64,000 bases of DNA from NCBI RefSeq assembly GCF_020882245.1, contig NC_083598.1, positions 92,137,714 to 92,201,713 of the forward strand. Reading direction: 5' to 3'. The DNA is from Rhopalosiphum padi (lineage: Eukaryota > Arthropoda > Insecta > Hemiptera > Aphididae). Below are positions 48,069-59,400 of this stretch, in pieces. Within the stretch, counting starts at the first letter, position 1. Each line of letters opens with the position of its first letter. The notes under the pieces are model-generated. The model was not told where the DNA came from, ran no database searches, and saw only the letters and a list, made by a program, of their open reading frames with translations. Position numbers and translations under genes: made by a program.

Positions 48069-51000
48069 ATGGTAAGTTGAATAACACATATATTAATATT
48101 GTTGCCTTATTGATCTTAGTTTTAATATACTTATTGTATTTTGTTATTTAACAGGTGTACAGTGCAGGAGAAATAGAAAATGTCCGTGTAGCGGTACGTT
48201 TGCGACCTTTAAGCAAAAAAGAGAAATCTACAGGTTGTGTACCTGTGGTTGTGGCCGATTCTGAAAATGCAGCTGTTTTTGTGAAAAATCCAAACCCATC
48301 GCATGTTGGTCCTCCAAAGACTTTCATGTTTGATTTGGTATTTGATTCGGATTCTAAACAAGTGAGATAATGTCTGGTTAGTAATTTTAATTGGATATCA
48401 TTTAACAAGTGAAATTCAATAGTTGGATGTGTATAATGAAGTGGCACGACCAATTGTTGACAAAGTTTTCGATGGCTTCAATGGAACAATATTTGCTTAT
48501 GGACAGACTGGTACAGGCAAAACATTTACAATGGAAGGATCTCTTTTATCCCCAGAACTTAATGGAATAATTCCTAATTCGTTTGCCCATATATTTGGCC
48601 ACATTGCTAAAGCAAAGGAAGATATAAAGTAAGTAGGTCTTATTCATTAATCATTATATATATACTATATACTTAAATAATTTTCATGAGTAGACAGAGT
48701 AACTTATATAATTCTAAAAAAAAAAAAAATGTAATGATTAAAATAACTAATAAATTATATATTTATAGCTAATATAGACATTTACCTGCTAATTATATTT
48801 TTAATTAAATCATATATCTATATGTTATTTATTTTGGTTTTTATTAGGTTTTTGGTTAGTGTTTCATACTTTGAAATTTATAACGAAGGTGTTTACGATT
48901 TGTTGAGTAAACACGTGTCTACTGAATTGGAAGTAAAAGAGAGACCAGATGTTGGTGTGTATGTGAAAGATTTATCGACATATGTGGTAAATAATGCAGA
49001 TGATATGCACCAATTGTTGATGACTGGAAACAAAAATCGCAAGTAATTAAAACAATGAATAAAGGACAATTTATTTTATGTTTGAATTTTTAGGTGCCAC
49101 TGCCGCGACAGCTATGAATTCCGAAAGTTCTCGGTCACATGCAATATTTTCAATTACCATAGAAACTAGTCGACCTGATGTTACTGGCGAGTACCATGTC
49201 AAAGTTGGCCGACTTCGATTAGTTGACTTGGCAGTATGTCTTAATTTTAACTGTTGTGGTAATTAACATAACATTAAATTACTTACATTTATCATTTATC
49301 CATAAAGGGTTCAGAACGACAATCAAAAACAGGTGCTCTTGGTATAAGATTTAAAGAGGCAACTAAAATTAATTTATCTTTATCAACTCTTGGAAATGTA
49401 ATTTCTGCGTTGGTTGATGGAAAGTCTACTCATATTCCATATCGGAATTCAAAACTGACACGAATATTACAAGATTCTTTGGGAGGAAATTCAAAAACTG
49501 TTATGGTAAATTAACAATTTATTTTAATTATTATTTTTATTAATGCACTTTTTATACATTTATAAATTTATTATTATGTTATATATTTAATTTATTCAGT
49601 GTGCCACTGTAGGGCCAGCTGGTTTTAACTATGATGAAACTATTAGCACTTTACGATATGCTAACCGGGCCAAGAATATTCAAAATACGTCCAAGGCTAA
49701 TGAAGACCCTAAGGAAGCATTGCTTAGACAATTTCAAATGGAAATCGAAGCTTTGAAAAAACAAATAGATGATAGTAGTAAGGGTCTTAGTGAAGCAGAT
49801 GATGATGGTGAGGAGGAAGGAGAAGAAGAAGGGCTGGTTATCGGAGCTTCTGAAGAAGTAGCTAATGCAGTGCAGAGCAAACGTGAAGAATTGGATGCAG
49901 CACGCCAAGAAATGATTAGGTTAAAGGAGAAATTAGAGAACATGGAGAAAAAAATAATTGTAGGTGGTGAGAATCTATTAGAAAAATCTGTAGCACAAGA
50001 GAAGTTGTTAGAAGATTCAGCAAAAGAACTATTAGACAGAAAATCTAGACAGATGAATTTAAATATGCGTTTACAAGAAGTGCAAGCTGAAAAATTGGAC
50101 ACCGAAGATAAATACAGTGGTTTGCAAGAGAGATCAGGAGCATTAAGTAAGAAATTAAAAAAATTATCTGCAGCCATTTTAGCTGTTAAAGAAGATCTTA
50201 AAGATACTGAAGATGAGAGCAAAAGAGAAATAGTGGAATTAAAACAGATTCTAAAACAGACTTCTAAAGAATTAAAGATGCAAGAAGTCATTATTGAGCA
50301 TTTTGTCCCTGATGATTACTTAGTAAGCTATTAAGATTTTATTGAATATATTAGTTTTTGTTAAACATGATGAGTTGATATTGTTTGTTATTGTAATTAA
50401 CAATGATTTTTGATTAGTCAAATCATTTTAAGAACTTCTGTAACTAAAATTACATTTTGTTTTTTAGAGGACGTCATACTCACAAGTGTTGTTCCATCTT
50501 ACTTATAACACACTTACGTTTACAAATTACTTTAGGCAGATCCAATTTTATGTAATTAACTTATATATTTATTTATTTATTTTATTTTATTAATTAAAAC
50601 GGGCAAAGCCCAGTAACAGTTTTAAATCAAAACTTAACAAAATAATTTAATTTATAGAAAGAAAAGGTGAACAGAGTGAGATTAATAATAACTGTAATTA
50701 GCAAACTGAATTATCATACTTAAAGGTAAAACAATTATCAGTGTACTATTGTTGAAGTTTAGAATATTTTAATTTGTCAATATGGTATAAGAAAATTATT
50801 AATAATTAAAAATGCTCACTAAGTTACAACATACTTAATAATTAATATTGTTAATAACTAACGAGATAATACAGATATTTGTTAATAGGTCAACTCATAC
50901 TTGATATTAAAGCTAATCAAAATTGGAACTCCTGAATGTACTTTTTTGTATGTTGTTCATAAGTAAGATGAATACAATACAATATCTTCTTAAATTAGAG

Positions 51001-53004
51001 TATTTAATTAATTTTTTTTTATAATTATAACTTTATAACCTGTGCTGCTATAAATATTTTTACTACATAAAAGTATTTTATTTAATAAAAAATACAAATT
51101 TAGTTTAAAGCATTTTTGAGGGGATTTAAATAATTTTTTGGTTTATGGGTTTTATTTTATCTCATCTACTCATCTAGATAAGATTTTTGATGCCATTAAG
51201 GTAATTCTTGTACCAAAAATGTTATTTTTATTTCAGGAACTTATCAAAAAGAACTCATTCTGGAACGAAGAGATTGGAGAATGGGAACTAAGATGTGTAG
51301 CATATACTGGTAACAACATGGCAAAAGAGTTGCCAAATGACGAAGAAATTACATTTGAGGTATGTTATGACTATATTTATTTATTATTATTTTTAGATTA
51401 TACTATTATTATTAGGGCCCAGATTTAAATACCTTTAAGTAAAAAAAAAAAAAAAAAAAAAAATGCCTTTTCAATTCAATACAATATTTAAAAATGAAAA
51501 CATTTTTTTTTGTTTTTTAAACATGTTAGCAATTAAAAGACGAAAGTTAGAATTTATATGTTTTTAATATTTCTTTATCTTAACCAAACTACTAATTGTA
51601 ATAAAAAAAATATAGGTACCAAATGTACACTAAAAACTCTGGTAATGTATTTATGAATGCAATTTGAATCAATTAAATTACCCTAAAATGCAAAATAAAA
51701 GTTTCACCTTTGAAGTAATAGACACTCATTTATTATATGAAACAGATTATGTACTTGAAAATTCAATATCCTAAACTCACAGAGCATTCAAAACATAATG
51801 CACTTTGTATTGAAATCCAGACCCAAATTATAATTATTGTAATAATGGATTATAAATGTCAAAAACATTAAATTCAATTTCCAATAACTAATTGATTGTT
51901 ATTTTTGTACTGAGTGATTCTTTATTGTTATCAATTTTTATTTATAAAAATAAAAATTTGGACAAATGAATAATTTACAAGTTATTAGTATTTAAAATTT
52001 AGGTAATTGGATTAGTGACCAATATTTTGCTATGTTTCACTCAACTCTTTAAAATTTTATGTACTTATAATTTATTAACTACTTATCCAAATTTCGATTT
52101 TTATATAAAAATACTCCAAAAAATATTCTACTTCAGTTTCAGTATATTAAATCGAAAAATAAATATAATAATATATTTTGAAATAATAAGTTTACTATAA
52201 AAAATTGTTCTAAATAAATATTTTTGGGAGATATTCTGAAGCTGAATATTTGAGCTATTTTTGTTTTTTGTTGTTTAGATGGTGTTATTGCACTATTGCA
52301 TTATTAAAAATTAATAACTGTTGTAAGGGGCAATATTTAGGTAATTTATAATTTAGTTTTAGCCGCATAGGGATCTATATGTGTTATAGTTGTAAAGTTG
52401 TAAATGATTATTAGTGCGAGTGAAATTCAATGCGGGTAACGGCTGAAGCCGCTGACAGATGCTACTCTCATATGCGCATGCAAATGTCAATAACTCGTAA
52501 TAATAAAAATTCACTATACGAATTTTACGACAACTTATTATATTGATTTGAAAATAAAAATGAGTTAATGTTGTTTGATCTTGATTCTGAAAAAATCTTT
52601 AAATTCAGCAGAAAAATGTCTGTATACTGTACGAAACACTCCATTTTTAATTTTAACTTGAAAAAATTAATATTTTAAAGTTTTTATTAACACTTCATTA
52701 TAATACAAGATTTAATTTTTACAAAATATTCCGTACGATCTGGATCTATAGGTAGTTTTCTGCCTAATTCAAATTTTTCTTCAGAATCAAAATTGGATAT
52801 CTTATAGGTACTAACTTTAATTTTGTCAAAACCGAAGATCTTTTGAGCTAAAATTGACAGCAGTAGCGAGGCCCCTTGATATAAACATTTATTAAAATAT
52901 AATTATTGTTCTAGACTCGCAGACCAGATTTTTCACACGTTTATTTAACTTACAAAGACAGAGCACAGACAAGATCAAAGTCAAGAACTGGAAAACGGAC
53001 TTGA
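48069..53004 (+). CDS. Klp64D: Kinesin-2 motor subunit, KIF3A/Klp64D-type (9 exons)
   Basis: Exons: 48069-48071 (ATG only), 48155-48361, 48423-48628, 48848-49038, 49094-49233, 49308-49505, 49600-50322, 51237-51359, 52915-53004; 626 residues. The motor domain has the P-loop GQTGTGKT at 97-104, switch I NSESSRSH at about 211-219 and switch II DLAGSE across the exon 5/6 join (247-252). KTFTMEG and the IIPNSFAHIFGHI stretch are KIF3A-like. After the neck comes an acidic stretch at about 379-393, a coiled-coil stalk to about 550, and the KIF3A-type tail NEEIGEWELRCVAYTGNNM ending in a basic SKSRTGKRT. Heterotrimeric kinesin-2 drives anterograde intraflagellar transport and some axonal transport along microtubules. 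Intron 4 appears to be GC-AG. The last exon was found by its PDFSHVYLTY motif. Slightly shorter than fly and vertebrate KIF3A as I recall them. Confidence 0.92.
49039..49093 (+). other. Probable GC-AG intron in the kinesin gene
   Basis: A 55-bp intron with donor c|GCAAGT and acceptor tttttag. Using the nearby GT at 49043 gives exon ...CGC AA| joined to GTGCC, which shifts the frame and loses the switch I region. Using GC at 49039 restores the frame and gives KNR-ATAATAMN, exactly the spacing expected in KIF3A between KNR and the switch I MN. GCAAGT is the usual strong donor of GC-AG introns. Confidence 0.8.
50467..50989. mobile_element. TTAA-type foldback MITE, copy 5 (about 523 bp) in kinesin intron 7
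   Basis: The left end gaggacgtcatac and a right end near gatgaatacaatacaatatct are diverged family termini, followed by TTAA at 50990-50993. The interior contains family blocks such as cttaaaggtaaaacaattatc near 50720. It is the longest and most degraded copy and carries extra internal sequence (about 50560-50690). Confidence 0.5.
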
Positions 53005-53630
53005 TTGTTTTTCTTGTTTAAGTATTTATTTTCAGTATTAACAAGAACCTAGTCATTGTTTTTTTTTTTTATAAGAATATATTAACATTTACAACATGCT
53101 TACTTATTCATTTTTGTTATTAAAGCAATTAATTTATGTAGTACTCCCTAGTAAATATTCACATTATATAAGTATTTACAGCAGAACCTAGTTTATTCAA
53201 GTTTCTGCATCTAGTCCGGATAGTTTGTTTGGATGCTGAGAATTTTTAAATTTTTTTTATTTTTTGTGTAATATCATTTAGATTATAAATTACTACAATA
53301 TAGTAATATAAGTATTAAATTTATTTTCATCACATACTACAGTAGACGTATAAAGATGTGTACATATAGAGAACAAAACATGACTGAAAAGTTGTGTATG
53401 GTAAAATACTATCATTAGGTAGAGTGAAAAATAAATAAACTACTGCCTGGTTGCATAAAAGATCTTTAAATGTTTAACAGACCGTTAGCCGTTTTAAGGA
53501 CTCGCTAAATATTTAACCGCCTGTTAAATATTAGTTTGTTTATTGGTCCATTAGTTTAACACTCAATTTCGGATTGCTAAATTTTAAAGATATAATAATT
53601 ATCACATAATTTATATTCATATATCTTCTC
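53005..53630. other. Kinesin 3' flank
   Basis: AT-rich DNA presumably including the kinesin 3' UTR. From about 53450 a GC-richer repeat-like stretch begins (tgcctggttgcataaaag). No gene is called. Confidence 0.4.
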
Positions 53631-53633
53631 CTA

Positions 53634-53945
53634 ACACCAAACTATTAATCTATAAAGCTTTACTCAAACCAATCTGAACTTACAGACTACAACTATGGGA
53701 TGCGGCAAAAAAATCTAACACTAATAAAATTCAAACATTTCAAAACATATCACTTCGACGACTATCCAATGCTCTGCCCTATATCTCTAATCTAACTCTT
53801 CACAATGTCTTTCATATAGGAATAATTTAAGAGGAAGCATAAACACATCCTAACCCCCTCATAAAATTTCTTTCCATCCCTACACTTCCAGGAAATCATA
53901 ACCATATGTTAAAAAAGAAGTGGTTGTAATCTTTTACAAAACTTT
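53634..53945 (+). pseudogene. Jockey-type LINE fragment (reverse transcriptase C-terminus), broken
   Basis: The plus frame reads NTKLLIYKALLKPI, stop, TYRLQLWDAAKKSNTNKIQ, then QNISLRRLSNALPYISN. This is the region after the reverse transcriptase core of jockey-clade LINEs; the stop replaces the usual Trp (TGA for TGG). It is followed by a short basic tail and an AT-rich 3' end. No upstream domains are present, as in a 5'-truncated dead copy. Confidence 0.65.
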
Positions 53946-53952
53946 AATATCC

Positions 53953-54584
53953 AAGCTGTCCTATAGTATGCGGTCTACCACAAATAAATAAATTAAAAAT
54001 TATATCATGATATTAAAGTATAATTATTGTAGCAGTAATAGTAAAAAATTAATAATTAAAAATTAGTTTGTCAAAAAAATTGTTGACAATGAGTATAAAT
54101 AAATATAATGTAATATTTTATACAAAAACTTCCGCCATATCTCTCAAAAATGTATTAAATAAATCTGATTTATTTATGCCACGCCACCATGTTTCCATGA
54201 GATATCTGCAATAATATATATCATTGTATTATACGTATTACGTTAAATTTATTTATACTCATTGACAACAATTGTTTTGACAAACTAATTTTTAATAAAA
54301 AAATAAAAAATAGTAATAAGTATAAAATTTTTTATAAAAATCTTTAGCCAACATATTGAATGTGTAAAATATAAATTGTGTCGCGCAATAAATGATGTAC
54401 TGAGCTATTGAGACCATACTTTTACAAAATGTCGAAGTATTGTTATCTGTGTATAAGGCAATAAAGATAAAGTATTGACCGAAGAAAAAGATTAAAGTTT
54501 ATCTATTAAAAATAAACTTAAGCCTATGCAAAAACCGCATCCTACAGTGGCTGGTAGACCGCATACTATATGACAGCCAATATC
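53953..54584. repeat. Foldback repeat (about 632 bp)
   Basis: gctgtcctatagtatgcggt (53953 onward) is mirrored by accgcatactatatgacagc near 54584. Internally, attagtttgtcaaaaaaatt near 54062 is mirrored by aattgttttgacaaactaat near 54270-54290. The element has long inverted arms and no coding capacity, and it directly abuts the LINE fragment. Confidence 0.55.
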
Positions 54585-54832
54585 CACACCTCTAAAAATA
54601 TTTTTGTAAAGATTGTTTATCTCAAATATTAAGATTCTAAGCAGATATATAAATTTTTAGAATTTGTTATTTTGTATGTATACACAATAAAAGGTTTCTA
54701 GGTCCCTAGTAATAAGGAGTTGATATCAAAACTAAAAAATGAATACCTGTATATTTTTTAAAACATTTTAAGTACAAATTTAGACATTATATTTAAATAA
54801 AAAAAGCTTATCAAGTCAGAGATCGGTATGTT

Positions 54833-55432
54833 AACTTTCTTGATTTTCAATTTCTAGAAATTTATTAATTGTATACAATATGTAAGTATAATGTATTTTA
54901 GTGAGATAGATCTCTGAAACCGGAGAGCGGATTTTGTTAGATTCACATTGGTTAGGAGAAGTGCAGTATAGATTTTCAGAATTTTATTTTTTATAGTTAA
55001 TTCATTACAGAGTTTCAACAAAAATTTAAACACATTTTATTGTTTTTCAGCTTTATAGCGAGTTAACGATTGAAGATAGAGTTCTGAAAATCTTCATAGC
55101 ACTTCTCCTTCACAATGTGAATCTAACAAGACCCCCCCAAAAAATGAGTTTTGGTATGAGCTATCAACCAACTTTTTAGCTATAATAGTTTTAAAAAAGT
55201 TAAAAAATAAAAATTTTGGGACTCTGTTCACGATGACGTTTTTGTGGATTCAAATCGTTATACCGCTTGGGTGTGATCGGATCTCATATTAATATTTTTA
55301 TGTTAAATCTAGCTTAATTATCCACCTACTCATTACAACTGAGTTACATTTTTATCATTTTCCTATTTAACAAAAATTCAGACTTTATTTCAATTACCAT
55401 CATACTTAGTTGATTAAAAATCAAGAAACTTA
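54833..55432. repeat. Inverted-repeat (MITE-like) element, copy B
   Basis: Second, inverted copy of the element at 4989-5803. It starts actttcttgattttcaattt and ends gattaaaaatcaagaaact. Shared blocks include gttagattcacattggttag near 54937 and taccgcttgggtgtgatcgg near 55261, both the reverse complement of copy A sequence. It is shorter than copy A through internal deletions. Confidence 0.6.
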
Positions 55433-56480
55433 ATTTTCTGCAATTCAACATTTTTTTTTTTTTTGCAGGGATTTGAAACTTTTTAAGTATATTATTATAT
55501 TATGTTTTACAGCTACAATAAAATATTTATAACATTTCAATTAATTTTATAGTATGCATATTGGCTATTAATAGTAACTTATTACTAATAGTAAAATAAA
55601 CAACTATAATAATTCATAAAAAAATAATATGATAAGCTAACAGATAAGTCACCACTTAGAATCAGTTTTGTATGCAATGATTTATTATTGAAATTAAATT
55701 TAACACACCCATTACAATAACCTGTTGTATGACAAAAGACCCATTTGATAGTAGAGCATGCGGTTACTTACTTACCACTTTTTTTTTTTATAAAATGTTT
55801 CAAAATTGTGTTAGGTACAATATTTATAGTTTAGTGAAAATACAAATTATTATTTTAGCTATCATTTATTTTTTTAGAAGTGGGATCTTAATAAATATAA
55901 ATAATAAGAAAATAATTGATTTAAACAAATTAATTGGGGTAATAAATAATAAAGAAAACTCACTGTTAATTTAATTGAATCATTTCTTGGTTGGGATAAA
56001 ACATGTGAAATTCTCATGAATAGAAATTTATTAGAAACTACTAACAATATTTTCAATTATTAGAATACAATAGGCTTATCATTTTAAAACTTATTTAATT
56101 TATTAACAGTGTTCATAAGATTATAAATGTTCTATACTTTTTTTTATGTATAAAACTTTTATAATTTTTCTAGGTTACCTGTATACACATATAATTATGA
56201 ATATAGAATTTTGAATACATTGAGAACACATTAAAAATATTTCTATTCGTGGGAGGGAAAAATATCTTATGTTAAACTTCATAAATCTACTAACACTTAA
56301 TGCGAATGATTACAAAAGTAACTATATACAAATTATGTATATATCGTTTTCATTATCTTATCCTAGTTAAGGTAACTTAACTAGGGCAGTTAAAAATAAA
56401 AAACAACAATTAGTATCTCAATAATAAGAGACACTTTAGCCAGAGGAGCATGTTTAGCGACCACGGCTATTACGACATTT
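55433..56480. other. 3' flank between convergent kinesin and Doa genes
   Basis: Mostly AT-rich. At 55640-55730 a fragment related by inversion to the interior of the 35763-37232 element was noted (ttaaatttaacacacccatt). Frames of 81 and 60 codons near 55729-56056 are low-complexity and not called. It includes the 3' UTR of the minus-strand kinase. Confidence 0.4.
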
Positions 56481-59400
56481 TCATCTTGACAGTGAATGTG
56501 ATCTTTCTTCTTTGTCATGAAGTCTTTGATGAGCAGGTAGTTTATAAAAAAATTGGTGGTCTAAAGCTTCCTCCATGGTCATGCGTTGAGTTGGCTCATA
56601 TTTGAGTAATTGAGAGATCAAATCGAACAATAACTTGTGGTCTTCCTCTTCAGAGCTCATGTATCTCTAAAAAGAAAATTAATTTATTAAGTTATCTATA
56701 AGTAATAAATTATACTAACCTTTAAGGGTTTGCAATTTTCTCTAACATATCTTCCAGCAGAGCTGGATTGGTCCCAATCTAATTTGCTGTGATAGAAATA
56801 TTTTGTTTTACTTCTTCTGGCCATCCTACACAAATTTATAAATCATAATTATTATTTCTAAATAATCAATAAGCAAATGTTTACTTGTAAGGTATTGAGC
56901 CAAGAATTCGCTCCATCATTGCAAGGTGTTCACGGTTGTCGTGTGTTTGGAACAATGTAATACCCAAATAAAGTTCAAAAATAATGCATCCAATAGACCA
57001 TACATCACACGGTTGAGCCCACCCAAGTTCTAAAAAAAAAATAACATGAAAATATATGTTAAAGTGAGGCGAAAGAAAAATATTTTACCTAAAATAACTT
57101 CAGGTGCTCTATAATGTCTTGTTGATACAACTGTACTATGGTGTTCATCATCAAAAGTGGCACTACCGAAATCAATTAATCGTACTTCGGTATCTTTTAT
57201 CATTTTATACGCACGCTTCTGTGCAACATCAATTTAAATAAATATATTTATAATTAATAAGAAAAAGTTGACAATATTACACATTACCTTTTTTTGATTA
57301 TATTGTGTATCATATTCGGATTTAACAAAAAGTATATTTTCTGGTTTCAGATCAGTATGTGTCAATTTATTGCGATGTAAAAATCTGACAGCATAACATA
57401 GCTGGTAAGATATATGTCGCACTTGGTCAACTGTGTATGGTTGATAGTTATTTTCTTTCTGAAATTATTCAAATAATTGTATTAATTTATAATTTAGTCC
57501 AATAACGACTAAAAAGCTTACCAAAAAGTCAAAAACACTTAATCCCAACAATTCAAATCCAATGCAGACATGTCCTCCAAATTCAAAATTATCAATCATT
57601 CTAACACAAAGACTAAAAACCAAAATACAATATTCAAACAATGTGGTTTAAATAATTGCAGTCTAAATCATACTTTTTACTTTCTGGATCCTTGGTGTTT
57701 AGTTTTTCTAATGCATTAATTTCTAAACGAGCGGCTTCTCGATATTTTTCAACATTTTTTATTATTTTAACTGCAGCAATTTCATCACGGCTATAAAATT
57801 TTCAATTTTAATATATTGTTAACATAAAATATTTTAATTTTTTTTATTTGGCCTATATTAACACCAAGATTTAAAGGTAATTAAACATTTGTCAAAATGC
57901 CAAATGGGCCACACATCAGTCCAACCCAATCCCCACCTACATTAATACATAGTTTTACAATTATTAAACTGTAATATTTGAATAAAATTATAGTTAATAA
58001 TAACAAAAATTAGGTTAATTTTCCATATATTTAAAAATAATTTATAGACAATTTCATATTTAAAATATAGGTAGGCGGCATTTCAACACATTGATGAAGA
58101 TTAATTAAAATGTTTACTTTTATTAGTATTGTACAATATATGCTAACAAAAATAAGGATTTATTACTTACTTTTTCAGACATTTGGCACTCACTACCTTT
58201 CCAAAAGTACCTTCACCAAGGGTTTGGATGATTTGATCTGAAATTTGTCAAAGTATAATAGATTAATACAAATATAAATGAAAGATTGCATCCTTTGCTG
58301 GGAAACCACGGACCTTGATAATATTATAACAATTAAACAATAATTCAAAAAATAAAAGCAAATCTCATATTTGCAAATACCAGGTGAAATTTTTTAAGAA
58401 AATTAAACATGGGAATTTGGAGAAAAATGTTCTCTTATTAATATTGAAATCCAAAAAAGAAAATTAATCGAAATTATAGGATATTTTTTCATTAATTTCT
58501 CATTAGTCAAAACAGTAATAGTATTGATAACGTGATGTATATATAAAAAAAAAATGACAACCAAATATTAAGTTGATGAGAAAAAGGTATTTAGTTGTCC
58601 CCATTCAGCCAAAAACCACAAATGCACGCGCTTATGTTTCATCCACATATCATTTTTGTACATTACTGTTTTTTTTTGTATTTTTTTTTTTTTTTAGAAA
58701 GAGTAAGTAATCATTTGTAAAATGTAACTGGTTCACGAACATCTATCGGCCAGATTGTCTCCATTTTTGTATATCAGATGTCCCTCTTCGTCATCCACAA
58801 TGACCGGACTTCTTGCTCGCTGCTGTTGAGGGTGATCAAACAGTTGCCGTAATTGTGGTCCCAATATTCATCATGTATTTGGTAGGAATTGATTAATAGA
58901 CGACCGGCACACACACACACGCGAATTGTTGACGGCCGATTGGTATTCGTACGGGATTTGTACATTCAGGTGGCGCACCCATTTTCAGCAGTTGCGTGTT
59001 TTATCGCCGCAATCATAAAGACAGAAGGACACAAGGCAAAGGAAAGCCTCGTTAACAACTTTTTTCATATACATATACATATTCTTACAAATATAAGTGT
59101 TATTTTATATATATTTTTATTTAAATATATATAAATTAACTATAATATAGTGTGTGAATGTGTATGTTTGGGTTTTAACAGAAAAAAAAAATCAATAATA
59201 ATAAAAAAAATATTCTACCTTTTATATATTATATAATATATTACTACCAAACAAATGTCACATTAATATAAATCATGGATATACATGGTTATTAATTTTT
59301 ACCAAAATTCAATTAGTATCAATAATGTAATTAATTTATTAAGAATGAATCATGAAGATTACCTTTTTTATTTTAGAAAACTGCCAAAGCCCCATTTTGC

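Noticed and set aside
49043..49048. GTAATT as the donor of kinesin exon 4
   Set aside because: Joining it to 49094 shifts the frame and destroys switch I. The GC donor four bases upstream fits.
49734..50291. 185-codon Ser-rich minus-strand frame
   Set aside because: It is exactly antisense to the coiled-coil exon of the kinesin, where Glu/Lys-rich codons read as Ser/Phe/Leu in reverse.
51446..51464. Long poly-A run in the kinesin intron as a retroposed mRNA tail
   Set aside because: No adjacent coding or SINE-like sequence and no flanking duplication were found; a plain homopolymer is the simpler reading.
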